Below are positions 45,240 through 55,092 of a stretch of DNA of 64,000 bases, piece by piece. This stretch comes from Saprospiraceae bacterium. Lineage in GTDB: Bacteria > Bacteroidota > Bacteroidia > Chitinophagales > Saprospiraceae. Below the pieces are notes generated by a model, which was not told the DNA's origin, made no database searches, and saw only the letters and a list, made by a program, of their open reading frames with translations. Position 1 is the first letter of the stretch; every line of letters starts with the position of its first letter. Location of the stretch: positions 124,001 to 188,000 of the forward strand of contig JADJOB010000001.1 of the NCBI GenBank assembly GCA_016714025.1, read 5' to 3'. The translations under genes were made by a program, and so were the position numbers.

Positions 45240-46781
45240 ATGAAGGATGCATTTATTGAAAAACTAAAACCAGCCTATCAATTCCAGGGCCCAATTATCA
45301 ATTTAGGAGCTGCGGTTTTGGCCGGAGAAGTAATTCCAGATGTCCAGATTGGCTTGCCATTAAAAATGATGAATCGTCACGGGCTCATTGCAGGAGCAAC
45401 CGGGACAGGTAAAACAAAATCACTTCAGGTCATGGCCGAGCAACTTTCGTTACAAGGAGTTGCCTGTTTGCTTTTAGACATTAAAGGTGATTTAAGTGGC
45501 ATTGCCCTTGAAGGAAGTGAAAATCCAAAAATTAAAGAACGACACGCTGCAATTCATATCAACTGGCAGGCTCACAGCAATCCGGTTGAATTATTGAGTA
45601 TTTCAGGACAAGAAGGTGTTCGGATGCGAGCAACGGTTTCCGAATTTGGTCCGGTGCTCTTTTCAAAAATACTTGGTTTAAATGATACCCAGGAAGGCGT
45701 CTTGTCCATGATATTTAAATTTTGTGATGACAACGGATTGTTGTTACTGGATCTTGAAGACCTTAAAAAAGTGATTCAGTTTATCAGTGAAGATGGAAAG
45801 GAACACATTGAAAAAGAATTTGGAGCTTTTTCTAGTGTATCCAGTGGTACCATTTTGCGAAAGGTGATTGAATTAGAACAACAAGGAGCTACTTTATTTT
45901 TTGGAGAACGCAGTTTTGAAGTAGAAGATTTAATTCGAAAAAATGCACATGGTCATGGAATTATAAGCATCCTTCGCGCCACAGACATTCAGGACAAGCC
46001 AAAGTTTTTTAGCACCTTCATGTTGCAAATTCTTGCAGAGGTTTATTCCAAATTTCCTGAAGTGGGTGATTTAGAAAAACCAAAATTGATGTTGTTTATT
46101 GATGAGGCCCATTTGCTCTTTGACGAAGCAAGTTCTGCATTAATGGATCAAATGGAAACTGTAATTAAATTAATTCGTTCAAAAGGAATTGGATTAATTT
46201 TTATAACTCAAAACCCAATTGATATCCCAGAAAGTATTCTTGCGCAATTAGGACTTAAAGTGCAACATGCCTTGAGAGCATTTACTGCAAAAGATCGCAA
46301 AGCAATTAAAATGGCTTCTGAAAACTATCCGGAAACAAGTTTTTATGACGTGCCCCAATTAATCACAGAATTGGGTATTGGCGAAGCATTTGTTACCGGA
46401 CTGAATGAAAAAGGAATACCAACGCCATTAGCACATGTTATGATGCGCGCCCCAGAATCGAGGATGGATATTTTAACCGATACAGAAATCCGTCAACTTA
46501 TTAATTCGTCTGAGATTGCAGAATACTATAATGAATCCATCAATCGTGAAAGCGCTGCAGAAATCTTACTTCAAAAATACGAAGAACGTGCTGCTCAACA
46601 AGAAGAAGAACCATCAGTTCCTGAAACAAAAACAAGAGGCAAAAGTGTATTGCAAAAAGTATTTGACAGCACGGTAACCAGACAAGTAGGACGCACCGTT
46701 GCACGTGAACTAACCCGTGGATTATTAGGGATGTTTGGAATTAAACCAACTACAACCCGAAAAAAGAAATCTTGGTTTTAG
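45240..46781 (+). CDS. HerA-like P-loop ATPase (DUF853 family)
   Basis: A 513-aa protein of the HerA/FtsK superfamily in the DUF853 branch. Walker A GATGTGKT (about 52-59), the segment LLLDIKGDLSGIA, Walker B LMLFIDEAHLLFDE with FITQNP as sensor-like motif, and a C-terminal tail rich in Arg/Lys (TRKKKSWF). The biological role is unclear; genomes often carry it outside any defence island. No nuclease partner (NurA) or Sir2 is adjacent, so a defence role is not supported here. The ATG at 45240 is preferred because of the MKDAFIEKLKPAYQ start. Confidence 0.88.
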   Translation: MKDAFIEKLKPAYQFQGPIINLGAAVLAGEVIPDVQIGLPLKMMNRHGLIAGATGTGKTKSLQVMAEQLSLQGVACLLLDIKGDLSGIALEGSENPKIKERHAAIHINWQAHSNPVELLSISGQEGVRMRATVSEFGPVLFSKILGLNDTQEGVLSMIFKFCDDNGLLLLDLEDLKKVIQFISEDGKEHIEKEFGAFSSVSSGTILRKVIELEQQGATLFFGERSFEVEDLIRKNAHGHGIISILRATDIQDKPKFFSTFMLQILAEVYSKFPEVGDLEKPKLMLFIDEAHLLFDEASSALMDQMETVIKLIRSKGIGLIFITQNPIDIPESILAQLGLKVQHALRAFTAKDRKAIKMASENYPETSFYDVPQLITELGIGEAFVTGLNEKGIPTPLAHVMMRAPESRMDILTDTEIRQLINSSEIAEYYNESINRESAAEILLQKYEERAAQQEEEPSVPETKTRGKSVLQKVFDSTVTRQVGRTVARELTRGLLGMFGIKPTTTRKKKSWF

Positions 46782-46803
46782 CTTGTATCGAATACATTAA
46801 GTC

Positions 46804-46838
46804 AAATAAATTGGTTTGAAAATACACCAATTTATTTT
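46804..46838. terminator. Bidirectional terminator between convergent genes
   Basis: Perfect 12-bp stem AAATAAATTGGT / ACCAATTTATTT around a 10-nt loop, between the HerA-like gene and the thioredoxin-like gene. It overlaps the stop codon of the latter. Confidence 0.6.
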
Positions 46839-47389
46839 CCTTTTACCGGCATTGCTTTAAAGTTATCTTGAAAAGATTGGTAAGGAGTTGTCTTGTAATG
46901 ATTTCCTCCGAAATAATTAGTAATTATTTCAAAAGTATCCGCATCTTGATAACCAGGCAATGGTTGGATGGTATTAAAATCTTCATCCATAAAAACAAAG
47001 GTTGGATAGGATAATTGTCCGTTAGTAATTTCAATAGCTAACTCATGAACGCCTCTGTTTCCGCGAGCCATGTATTTAAAGACTTTAGACTTGAAATTGA
47101 TATCCTCGCGTTGCTCCGCATTAAACTTAACAGCGTAATAATTTTTATTAACGTATTTTACAATTCTTGGATCTTGAAAAGTAGATGCATCCATTCGTTT
47201 GCACCATCCACACCAATTGGTATAAACATCAACCAGTACTTTGCGTTTTTGCTTTTTCATCAAGCTTTGTGCATCTTCCCAATTTACCCAATTAATTTTT
47301 TCCTGGGATTGGGCCGGTCCACAAGATCCAAATACCAAAACAAGTGTGAGTGCTCCGAACAGGCTTGCGTGCAAAAATCTACGATTCAT
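46832..47389 (-). CDS. Exported thioredoxin-fold protein (DUF255-like)
   Basis: A 185-aa protein with a signal sequence and probable lipobox (LVFGSC-GPAQSQ), then a thioredoxin fold with the active-site CGWC (YTNWCGWCKRMDAST) and cis-Pro in LSYPTFVFMDED. The form FQDPRIVKYVNKNYYAVKFNAE is typical of periplasmic thioredoxins that replace DsbD-type C-terminal domains. Probable disulfide reductase outside the cytoplasm. Single gene. Confidence 0.85.
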   Translation of the reverse strand: MNRRFLHASLFGALTLVLVFGSCGPAQSQEKINWVNWEDAQSLMKKQKRKVLVDVYTNWCGWCKRMDASTFQDPRIVKYVNKNYYAVKFNAEQREDINFKSKVFKYMARGNRGVHELAIEITNGQLSYPTFVFMDEDFNTIQPLPGYQDADTFEIITNYFGGNHYKTTPYQSFQDNFKAMPVKGK

Positions 47390-47489
47390 CGGATTTACTT
47401 TTTAATTATTTAGACAACAAAATAACGATTAAGTAACTGATTTAACAAGGGAAGGGGTTTTAAATAAGCCCACTTTAAAAGAACTTTAA

Positions 47490-48506
47490 CTAATATGGTC
47501 TGTTTTTCGCGATATAATGTATGATATCTTTATCTAATGTGATCGATTTCATCAAATGACCACGAATTGAAGGTGCTGCAAGCCCTTCCCCAATCTTCAA
47601 TTCCTTGTTCGTTATAATCCTGGCTTCATCCCAGATACCTGATTTTTGAAAAAAACTGAAGATTTGAGCTCCTCCTTCGACCATTACGATTCCAAGCCTG
47701 AGGTCAAACAACTTTGCTAATAAATTCTCTACTGAATACGCATCTTCCAAGCCAAGATCATCCAAATCATACGTTGTGGCGTCTTTATTAAATGCATTCC
47801 ACTTTAAACGTTGGTCCCTAGCAATTCGGGCTAAAACGATCCGGACCGGATTTTTCCCCGCCCAGTGTCTGGTGGTTAAAAGAGGATTGTCAATTTCTAA
47901 AGTGTTTTTTCCAATAATAATAGCGTCCACTTCAGATCTCCAGCGATGAACACACAGATCACTTGCAAACGAACTGATTTTAGTACGCGTGTTGGTTTTG
48001 CCTAAAAAATAATCCGCTGTTTGTGCAAATTTCAGAATTACATAGGGCCTTTGATTGGCAACATTGCACACATACTCCCGAATGACCTGATGGCCTTCAT
48101 GTTCCATTAAAGGACCCAATATTTTTACACCAGCTTGTTCTAATAAACGAATGCTTTTTCCAGCCATCAATGGATTGGGATCGAAGTTCGAAAACACCAA
48201 TTCTGGAATCTTATTTTTAAGTATAAGCTCCGTACACGGTCCGGTTTTCCCATAATGATTACAAGGTTCAAGACTTACCAGCAAAGTGGCTTTTGAAATC
48301 AAATGAACATCCTCTGGCTTAACCGATTCAAGTGCTCTGAGTTCAGCATGTGCTTTACCAAATTGCTGATGATAACCTTCTCCTATAATTCGCCCATCAT
48401 ACACCAATACAGCGCCAACTTTTGGATTGGGCGAGACCGATCCACTACCCTGTTCAGCAAGATAAAAACAATAAGCAAGGTATTTTTCAGCCTGTACTTT
48501 ATCCAT
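47490..48506 (-). CDS. ribD: Bifunctional riboflavin deaminase/reductase RibD
   Basis: A 338-aa protein. The N-terminal zinc deaminase domain (1-145) has the metal ligands in HAELRAL and LEPCNHYGKTGPC; the C-terminal reductase domain (about 148-338) has VDAIIIGKNTLEIDNPLLTTR and VMVEGGAQ. It catalyses two steps of riboflavin synthesis. Single gene, divergent from the channel gene at 48558. Confidence 0.95.
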   Translation of the reverse strand: MDKVQAEKYLAYCFYLAEQGSGSVSPNPKVGAVLVYDGRIIGEGYHQQFGKAHAELRALESVKPEDVHLISKATLLVSLEPCNHYGKTGPCTELILKNKIPELVFSNFDPNPLMAGKSIRLLEQAGVKILGPLMEHEGHQVIREYVCNVANQRPYVILKFAQTADYFLGKTNTRTKISSFASDLCVHRWRSEVDAIIIGKNTLEIDNPLLTTRHWAGKNPVRIVLARIARDQRLKWNAFNKDATTYDLDDLGLEDAYSVENLLAKLFDLRLGIVMVEGGAQIFSFFQKSGIWDEARIITNKELKIGEGLAAPSIRGHLMKSITLDKDIIHYIAKNRPY

Positions 48507-48557
48507 AGCTTGGGCACTTCCTCAAATTAGAATACATTTATACTGGATTTCGAACAA

Positions 48558-49196
48558 ATGTATATGAAAATCAAAAAACTCATTGCTGAATTTATTGGAA
48601 CCTTTTTCTTGGTTTGCACCATTCACCTGTGTGTTTTAAATGGTCAAACCAATTTAATGCCTCTGGCTGCCGGCTTCATGCTGATGGCAATGATCTTTGC
48701 CGGGGGACATATTTCAGGTGCCCATTATAATCCGGCAGTGACCATTGCAGTTTTTCTCAGAGGAAAATGTTCAGCAACCGATGTTCCAACCTATATATTT
48801 GCTCAATTGCTGGCGGCAAGCATTGCGTCCTTGTTGGTAAATAGCTTTCTGATTAATAAAATGGGAAGTGGATTAGACTTATCCAGCAATGCATTACAGG
48901 CTATACTTGCTGAAGCATTGGGTACTTTTGCCCTTTGTTGGGTCGTCCTCAATGTTGCCAGTTCAAAAGACACCGAAGGCAATTCGTTTTATGGTATCGC
49001 CATTGGTTTGGCTTTTGCAGCATGTGGATTTTCATTTGGCGGGATATCAGGCGGTGCTTTCAATCCAGCCATTGCATTTAGTTTGGGAATTAGTCAAATT
49101 TCAGGTTTTAATAACTTGTGGATTTATTTTGTTGGTGAATTTTTAGGCGCTGTATTAGCCGCGTATGTGTATCTTTTTGTAAATGGAAAAGATTAA
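48558..49196 (+). CDS. MIP-family channel (aquaporin-like) with atypical second NPA
   Basis: A 212-aa protein with six TM helices and the two NPA half-helices of the aquaporin fold: HYNPAVTIAVF (Asn58-Pro-Ala60) and GGAFNPAIAFSLG (Asn169-Pro-Ala171). The arginine that follows the second NPA in nearly all water and glycerol channels is replaced by Ile172. Therefore the selectivity filter should be different (wider, more hydrophobic or metalloid/solute permeable). The first methionine may be M1 or M3. Single gene; no substrate can be assigned. Confidence 0.85.
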   Translation: MYMKIKKLIAEFIGTFFLVCTIHLCVLNGQTNLMPLAAGFMLMAMIFAGGHISGAHYNPAVTIAVFLRGKCSATDVPTYIFAQLLAASIASLLVNSFLINKMGSGLDLSSNALQAILAEALGTFALCWVVLNVASSKDTEGNSFYGIAIGLAFAACGFSFGGISGGAFNPAIAFSLGISQISGFNNLWIYFVGEFLGAVLAAYVYLFVNGKD

Positions 49197-49234
49197 TAAG
49201 CAAATTAATCCACACACGAAATTCCTTGAATGCT

Positions 49235-50473
49235 TTACTCGTGATCTCTATCTATGATGAGCGCCTTATTAAATATCACACTGTCTTGTAAATCAAAAGT
49301 CAAATTATTGGAATCTGCGATCAATGCATTGAGATCCGGTTGACCTGCTTCATACCAGGCCGTCATCCAAAAGCTGCCCAAAGCAAAAATACTTTCCCGC
49401 ATCCGCTCTTCCACCTGATTATCTAATAAATCCATATACCGTTTCGCATATTCTTTGCATTGCGTTTTAATAACTGTATTTAACCTGGTATCATAACAAA
49501 ATTTCTCGTCATCAGGGGTTACGCTATTGAGTTTAAACTCCATATCCAAAACAAAGGCTACGCCTTTATGACTTTCCACGATAATATCCCAAATCCGTTC
49601 TCTTACATCGCTGATGTATTCTGCTTTTCCTACCACAAAATCAAATGTTTCAACAGCAAATAATTCGGGAATTCTGCTTTCCCAAAATGCATGGATTCCA
49701 TGTTGATTGGTCAATTGACCATTGTAATTCATGGTGGTGTGCAATGGAACATGTGCATCTCCTATATAATGTCCCAATTCAGCAGAACCTCGTAAAATTG
49801 CAGAAACATTTTTTGTTTGAAACGCTTTTACCAAACGATAAAAACAACGCTCCAGATTATAAGGTAAGATGCCATGTACAGAAAAGCGATCCACGATTTC
49901 AATTTGATCCTCCACATGAATCCAAGGGAAGATGGTTTCAAAATAATAAGAAGGAAAAATCCATTCGTCTCCGTTAAAAAAATTAAAATCCCGTTGTTTC
50001 AGCACTTGGTAAAAATCATTTAATTCAATTCCGGATTCAACTACTAATCCAGATTCAAGCATTTTTTTACTATAAAACAAAGAATCCGTATTTTTAGAAA
50101 CCGTAAACAACGTGTCAAACAAGAGCACTTTGGAATCCCTGGAAGTCAAATAAATTGCATTGTTTCTAATAAATGCTTTCAACAAATCTTTATCAGGAAG
50201 GCTATGATTTTCTTCTATCCATTTATCAAGATCAATAAAATGGCAAATGGCTTCTGTTTTTACTGCATAACGCCTTTTATCCGGATCTACAGAATGTTCG
50301 ACTATATAATCCAGATGTGCTTTGTAAAATTCAATCATAGGCTCCGGAAGCGTAAACACGGCAAGTCGGTTGATTAACTTGTGTCCAAAAAAGCCCCACA
50401 CGACTTGATCTTTAAGACGCGCTACAGAATAAAATCCAATAAATAATAAAATACAAATCAGGCCAATTCTCAT
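49235..50473 (-). CDS. Exported zinc-dependent phospholipase C / P1 nuclease-like protein
   Basis: A 412-aa protein with signal sequence (about 1-20). The mature part starts near VVWGFFGHKLINRLAVF, matching the N-terminal Trp-Gly...His metal site of the S1/P1-nuclease and PLC fold. The second site is AELGHYIGDAHVPLHTTMNYNGQLTNQHGIHAFWE, with clustered His and Asp ligands. Most likely a zinc hydrolase; the substrate (nucleic acid or phospholipid) is not clear. Single gene. Confidence 0.8.
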   Translation of the reverse strand: MRIGLICILLFIGFYSVARLKDQVVWGFFGHKLINRLAVFTLPEPMIEFYKAHLDYIVEHSVDPDKRRYAVKTEAICHFIDLDKWIEENHSLPDKDLLKAFIRNNAIYLTSRDSKVLLFDTLFTVSKNTDSLFYSKKMLESGLVVESGIELNDFYQVLKQRDFNFFNGDEWIFPSYYFETIFPWIHVEDQIEIVDRFSVHGILPYNLERCFYRLVKAFQTKNVSAILRGSAELGHYIGDAHVPLHTTMNYNGQLTNQHGIHAFWESRIPELFAVETFDFVVGKAEYISDVRERIWDIIVESHKGVAFVLDMEFKLNSVTPDDEKFCYDTRLNTVIKTQCKEYAKRYMDLLDNQVEERMRESIFALGSFWMTAWYEAGQPDLNALIADSNNLTFDLQDSVIFNKALIIDRDHE

Positions 50474-50563
50474 GTGCTTTCATTTTAAAGAATCACGATA
50501 AGCCTAAACATTTTGCATTGCAATTTTTTAAACATCTTAATTACTTCCGTAAAAAAGCGTTTA

Positions 50564-50594
50564 CAAAAAAAACAAGCCCCGTTTGATAGGCTTA
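50564..50594 (-). terminator. Candidate terminator of the gld operon
   Basis: On the minus strand, AAGCC / GGCTT with a 10-nt loop followed by G and nine T, about 115 bp after the DUF4340 stop. The stem is short, so confidence is moderate. Confidence 0.45.
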
Positions 50595-50708
50595 CCGAGG
50601 ACTCCATTAATTTTAAAAAATAGCTATGATTGCCGTGTTATAATTGCAAATCATAAAAAGATCTTCAGGATGGGTGTAATCCTGTTGACATAACAAATAT
50701 AAAACGAA

Positions 50709-51725
50709 CTATTGAAAACTTTGACGCGTTCTGAATAATTTTTCTACAACCGGATACTGCACTAATAAAAAATCTCCGTCGCTCCGTATGACGTGCATCC
50801 TGAAAAATTCAGCTCTTTTTAAATGAGTCTGTTTAACTTCTTGGGATGCCTCACCTACCGAATCTATTTCAATAGGGTAAAATTTACAAATCAATGGATT
50901 TGCATTGGATAATCGCTTAATTTCTATGGTACAAAATGGCTCCAATTCTTCAAGCAGTTTTCGTTGAGGATGATCATTCTGGATAGCTTCTGCACCAACA
51001 TCCGGAAATTCTTTAAGATAATTTTCAACCGTCTTTTTTGCTTTTGAATTCAAAGAAATTTCTTGATTTGTAAAATCATATAATTTCAAGCTGTTTTCAA
51101 TTTTACGTATTGTAAAAGACTCTGATTTCTCATCCAGATAACTCACCTGTACTGCCTCGATATCCTGATAATCTACATCCATAACGCTGCGGTCCCTCCA
51201 ATCAAGCTCACTTAAATCATAGCGTTCTCTTACATTCCCTGAAAAATGAGGAATCTCCATAATATAAGGTTGCTGCCCATTTTCCATATAGAAATAGGTA
51301 CCGTATTCACTGTGCGTTCCAGATCCTACATAATAGGTCTTTAATTTTTCGAGTTTCCTGGAATAAATTTCAACTTTAATTCCAAAAACGGCCAGCCCTT
51401 CCATAATCCCTTTAATATGGCCTTTGGGTGGTATGGACTGCATTTTAATATCCCGCAATGTTTCCAATAAATTTTTAACAGCATTTGGATTTGCTTTGTA
51501 CTTAGCATTGATCATCCAGGTCCCATTAATCAATTCAAGGGTATTGGGTGTTGTATCCCTTCCAGCCAAAAATATTTTGCCTACATCATCAATGTCTTTA
51601 ATTGCAAAATCCCTGTCGGCAAGAATGGCACTCATTTTTTCATCCGGTTTGTTCAATCCGTACCAGGCTAATCCACCAAGGACTATAAATAAGACAACTA
51701 AAAAATAAATTGCATTGCGCCTCAT
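50709..51725 (-). CDS. DUF4340 domain protein of the gld cluster
   Basis: A 338-aa protein with one N-terminal TM anchor (about 6-25) and an extracytoplasmic beta-rich domain of the DUF4340 family (DFAIKDIDDVGKIFLAGRD... NGTWMINAKYKANPNAVKNLLETL). DUF4340 proteins often follow GldG-like ABC-transporter subunits. Here its start overlaps the gldG stop by four bases, so it is probably part of the same transporter complex. Confidence 0.85.
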   Translation of the reverse strand: MRRNAIYFLVVLFIVLGGLAWYGLNKPDEKMSAILADRDFAIKDIDDVGKIFLAGRDTTPNTLELINGTWMINAKYKANPNAVKNLLETLRDIKMQSIPPKGHIKGIMEGLAVFGIKVEIYSRKLEKLKTYYVGSGTHSEYGTYFYMENGQQPYIMEIPHFSGNVRERYDLSELDWRDRSVMDVDYQDIEAVQVSYLDEKSESFTIRKIENSLKLYDFTNQEISLNSKAKKTVENYLKEFPDVGAEAIQNDHPQRKLLEELEPFCTIEIKRLSNANPLICKFYPIEIDSVGEASQEVKQTHLKRAEFFRMHVIRSDGDFLLVQYPVVEKLFRTRQSFQ

Positions 51726-53428
51726 GCTGTGTTTTTAGTATAACGATTCTTACGCCAATACGTATTTCCGATTCCAAATAAAATTAAAATAACTAAAGGA
51801 AGTCCTAAATTCAATACCTGCCAAAAACTTCGTTCCTGATCAATTTTGACTTGATTTAATAATCTGATTTTGTATTGTTTGGATCTTGCTTCCAGTATAT
51901 TTTCCCTATTCGTTAAATACTCAATGGAATTGAGAAAAAACTCCTTATTCCCATTGTAGGTCGTTTTTTCAAATTTACTATATCCCAGTGTTGAAAATTT
52001 ATTGGTAGAAAAATCATAATAATTCTTCAACACATCCCCATCTGATACTACAATCATTTTGGTCTCCGAACTGCTGCTTTTAAATTCCGCTTGAATTGAT
52101 TTTAGGGATTGCAACATGCTTTCTTCGACTCTGTTTTCAAAAGCAGAATTAAAAGTCCCCTCCAAAAGCAATCCCATAATTAAATTGGGCTTATTAAATT
52201 TTTCAGGTTCCGGTTTATACCTCAATATGTCAAAACTTACTTTTGCAGGTGCTAATTGAAACCGACTGTAATTAGAAGATACAATTAAAGGAATTTTTCG
52301 GACAACTTGTTTTGTTTTTAATGTATCAATACTTGCAGGAAAATCCATTAAGATTCTATCAATGTTATTTACAATCGGATGATTGGTTCGAGGTGCCGGA
52401 ATTGGGAAATAGTACCAGGAAAATAACTCGATCTGGGGTTTGTCTCCAACTTTGCCAATTACCTGAGGAATTCTGGAGCATTCCATATCCAAAACCATGT
52501 TTGACTCAATCCGAAAACCATACTTAAAAAAGAGATCCCCTAAATTCAAATCCTGTGGCTCCGGAATAAATTCACTTCGCGTTGCTAAACTATCCAAACT
52601 CATTTTAAGTGCATCCACAAACCAGATCACTTTGCCACCATTCATAATGTATTGATCCAAGATAAATTTCGACCGTTCAGAAAATAGTTTAGTTGGCTTA
52701 TTTACAATCAAAACATCTGCTTCCTTTTTAATTTGATACACACTGTCCAAATTAATTCTTCCTACATTATAAAATGGGCGTAAAAGGGTTTCAATGGCTT
52801 TGGTTTCTTCTGTTGGCAATTCACCGTTGGCGCTTGTCAATAATACATTTTTCTTTTCAGGATGCAATAGTTTATCGATAGCATTTGAAAATTTATATTC
52901 AAGCTGTGAAATGCTGTTGTTTAGATTTTCCTCCTGATCTAATTCGGGAACGTTTTCTAATAAACTCACTGCTATTTTTCGTTCGCCATAATTAAATATC
53001 GCATAAGGGTAAATCAACTGTTCATTTTTTTCTGTCCCACTGCGTACCTGCAAGTTTATTGGAACCAAACCATCTTTCGAAAGATTTTCTCTGCGTTTGT
53101 TTATTTCCTCCACAGATCCTTCATTAGGATTTTCAAATTCAAATGAAATAAATCCGTTTCTCTTTTTGTATTGAAACAACAGATCGTTAACCCCTTGTCT
53201 CAATCTTTTGAATCCTGCAGGAAATTCGCCATCCAATAATACCCGTATGTAAATGTTGTCATTGATATTCTGGATAGTATGAATGCTCGCAGGTGTAAGT
53301 GAAAATCTACGATCTTCTGACAAATCGACGGATGCATTAAAAAGGGATGCGATGATATTAATAAAAATAAGAATTCCTAAAACCAATAGGATTCTTACAC
53401 TTCGTTCCAGTTTTACAAAGAATGCCAT
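51722..53428 (-). CDS. gldG: Gliding-motility ABC transporter substrate-binding protein GldG
   Basis: A 568-aa protein with an N-terminal TM helix (about 12-28), a large GldG/ABC_transp_aux-type extracytoplasmic domain (YIRVLLDGEFPAGFKRL... VVSDGDVLKNYYDF) and a C-terminal TM helix (about 537-556). Subunit of the GldAFG transporter associated with gliding and T9SS function in Bacteroidota. Follows gldF with a one-base overlap. Confidence 0.93.
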   Translation of the reverse strand: MAFFVKLERSVRILLVLGILIFINIIASLFNASVDLSEDRRFSLTPASIHTIQNINDNIYIRVLLDGEFPAGFKRLRQGVNDLLFQYKKRNGFISFEFENPNEGSVEEINKRRENLSKDGLVPINLQVRSGTEKNEQLIYPYAIFNYGERKIAVSLLENVPELDQEENLNNSISQLEYKFSNAIDKLLHPEKKNVLLTSANGELPTEETKAIETLLRPFYNVGRINLDSVYQIKKEADVLIVNKPTKLFSERSKFILDQYIMNGGKVIWFVDALKMSLDSLATRSEFIPEPQDLNLGDLFFKYGFRIESNMVLDMECSRIPQVIGKVGDKPQIELFSWYYFPIPAPRTNHPIVNNIDRILMDFPASIDTLKTKQVVRKIPLIVSSNYSRFQLAPAKVSFDILRYKPEPEKFNKPNLIMGLLLEGTFNSAFENRVEESMLQSLKSIQAEFKSSSSETKMIVVSDGDVLKNYYDFSTNKFSTLGYSKFEKTTYNGNKEFFLNSIEYLTNRENILEARSKQYKIRLLNQVKIDQERSFWQVLNLGLPLVILILFGIGNTYWRKNRYTKNTA

Positions 53429-54159
53429 CAGAAGTTTCTGCTTTTAATGGTTTCAACAGTAAGAAAAATAAAAAAGCCGGCCAAACTAATAAAATAGATG
53501 CAATCTGATAATAACAATTGTGCTTTGCCCATTGAATTGTAGTGGTAATCCATACCCAATTGCTGAATGATATCATCGGTTTTACCAAAAAATACTGGCA
53601 ATTTTGAAATATAAAAAAAACCAAAATAAATTAAATAACACAAACATAAAGCACACAAAAATGAAACGATTTGGTTTTTAAATAAAGAGGAACAAAATAT
53701 TCCAATTGCGGTAAAACCTGCCGATAAAAAAAGCAATCCAATATAAGATCCTAATACAGAACCGCTGTCAATGTTGCCAACTGGCGATCCCAATTGATAA
53801 ATTGAAAAATAATACAAACCACTTGGAATTAATGCAATTCCAACTAAACAAAGTGCAGCAATAAATTTCCCAAGTACTATTTCATACTCATGGAGTGGTT
53901 TGGTCAATAATATTTCCAAGGTACCATTTTGCAATTCTTCAGAAAATGAACGCATGGTTATGGCTGGAATTAAAAAAACAAACATCATGGGTGCCAAAGA
54001 AAACAATTGATCCAAGCCAGCATAATTATAGTTTAACAAACTAAAATCAGGAAAGACCCAAAGAATCAAGCCCATAATAATTGCAAAAATTCCAATCACC
54101 ATGTAGCCAATGAGGCTACTGAAAAAACTTCTGATTTCACGTGTTGCCAGAGTCCACAT
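53428..54159 (-). CDS. gldF: Gliding-motility ABC transporter permease GldF
   Basis: A 243-aa ABC-2 type permease with six TM helices (about 17-35, 52-70, 100-122, 140-160, 170-190 and 220-238) and the coupling segment ITMRSFSEELQNGTLEILLTKPLHEYEIVLGKF. Follows gldA by one base. Membrane subunit of the GldAFG transporter. Confidence 0.94.
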   Translation of the reverse strand: MWTLATREIRSFFSSLIGYMVIGIFAIIMGLILWVFPDFSLLNYNYAGLDQLFSLAPMMFVFLIPAITMRSFSEELQNGTLEILLTKPLHEYEIVLGKFIAALCLVGIALIPSGLYYFSIYQLGSPVGNIDSGSVLGSYIGLLFLSAGFTAIGIFCSSLFKNQIVSFLCALCLCYLIYFGFFYISKLPVFFGKTDDIIQQLGMDYHYNSMGKAQLLLSDCIYFISLAGFFIFLTVETIKSRNF

Positions 54160-54160
54160 A

Positions 54161-55072
54161 TTATTTTGAAGTTGTTAGTTGGTTAAATACAGATTCAATG
54201 CTGGATTTTTCTTCTTTCATTTCTAAAATGGTCCAGGAATTTTTAGCACAAATTTTAAATAATTCTTCCCGGATATCATTTTCGGCAGCAGAATGTATCA
54301 AAAATTTATACTCCGATACTTTCTGCACAGATTCAACTAAACTGATTTTTGATAACTGGCTTACATCAACCTGGGATGCAAACTCTATTGAAATGATGCG
54401 TTTATGTTTTTGCATTTGGAGCAACGCGCCGATTGGTTCATCCGCAACTAATTTTCCTTTATTGATAATTAAAACCCGATCACACAAAGCCTGCACTTCC
54501 TGCATGATATGGGTAGATAGCAACAGGGTTTTTTGATTTCCAATTCGTCTGATTAATTGTCTGATTTCCATTAGTTGATTTGGATCCAGGCCACTGGTAG
54601 GTTCATCCAATATCAGTACTTCCGGATCGTGCAATAAGGCCTGACTAAGTCCCACCCGTTGCCTGTAGCCTTTTGACAACGAACCAATCCGCTTATTTTG
54701 TTCTATGCTAAGGCCGGTAAGTTCAATACAATCTTCTACACGTTTCTTAGGATTTGCAATTTTTAGAAGTTTTGCAAAAAACAAGAGGTATTCCCGAACA
54801 TACATATCCTTATAGAGTGGATTGTGTTCCGGTAAATATCCAATTTTGCGTTTTACTTCAATTGGATATTCGGTGATGTCCATCCCACAGACTTTAATTT
54901 CTCCTTCAGTGGCTTGCAGGTAACCACAAATCATTTTCATGGTTGTTGTTTTTCCAGCGCCATTAGGGCCTAAAAATCCAACAATTTCAGCTTTACCGGC
55001 TGAAAAACTGATGTGATCAACCGCAAGCTGTGTACCATAAATCTTGGTAAGATTATGCAGCTGAATAGACAT
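54161..55072 (-). CDS. gldA: Gliding-motility ABC transporter ATPase GldA
   Basis: A 303-aa ABC ATPase: Walker A GPNGAGKTTT, signature GSLSKGYRQRVGLSQALLHD, Walker B VLILDEPTSGLDP and the H loop STHIMQEV, then a C-terminal region of about 80 residues typical of this branch. First gene of gldA-gldF-gldG-DUF4340, with contiguous order. Confidence 0.95.
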   Translation of the reverse strand: MSIQLHNLTKIYGTQLAVDHISFSAGKAEIVGFLGPNGAGKTTTMKMICGYLQATEGEIKVCGMDITEYPIEVKRKIGYLPEHNPLYKDMYVREYLLFFAKLLKIANPKKRVEDCIELTGLSIEQNKRIGSLSKGYRQRVGLSQALLHDPEVLILDEPTSGLDPNQLMEIRQLIRRIGNQKTLLLSTHIMQEVQALCDRVLIINKGKLVADEPIGALLQMQKHKRIISIEFASQVDVSQLSKISLVESVQKVSEYKFLIHSAAENDIREELFKICAKNSWTILEMKEEKSSIESVFNQLTTSK

Positions 55073-55092
55073 AGTTCATTTTAAATGATCGG

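Noticed and set aside
45240..46781. HerA-like ATPase as part of a defence system
   Set aside because: No NurA, Sir2 or other effector gene is adjacent; the DUF853 branch is common as a single gene.
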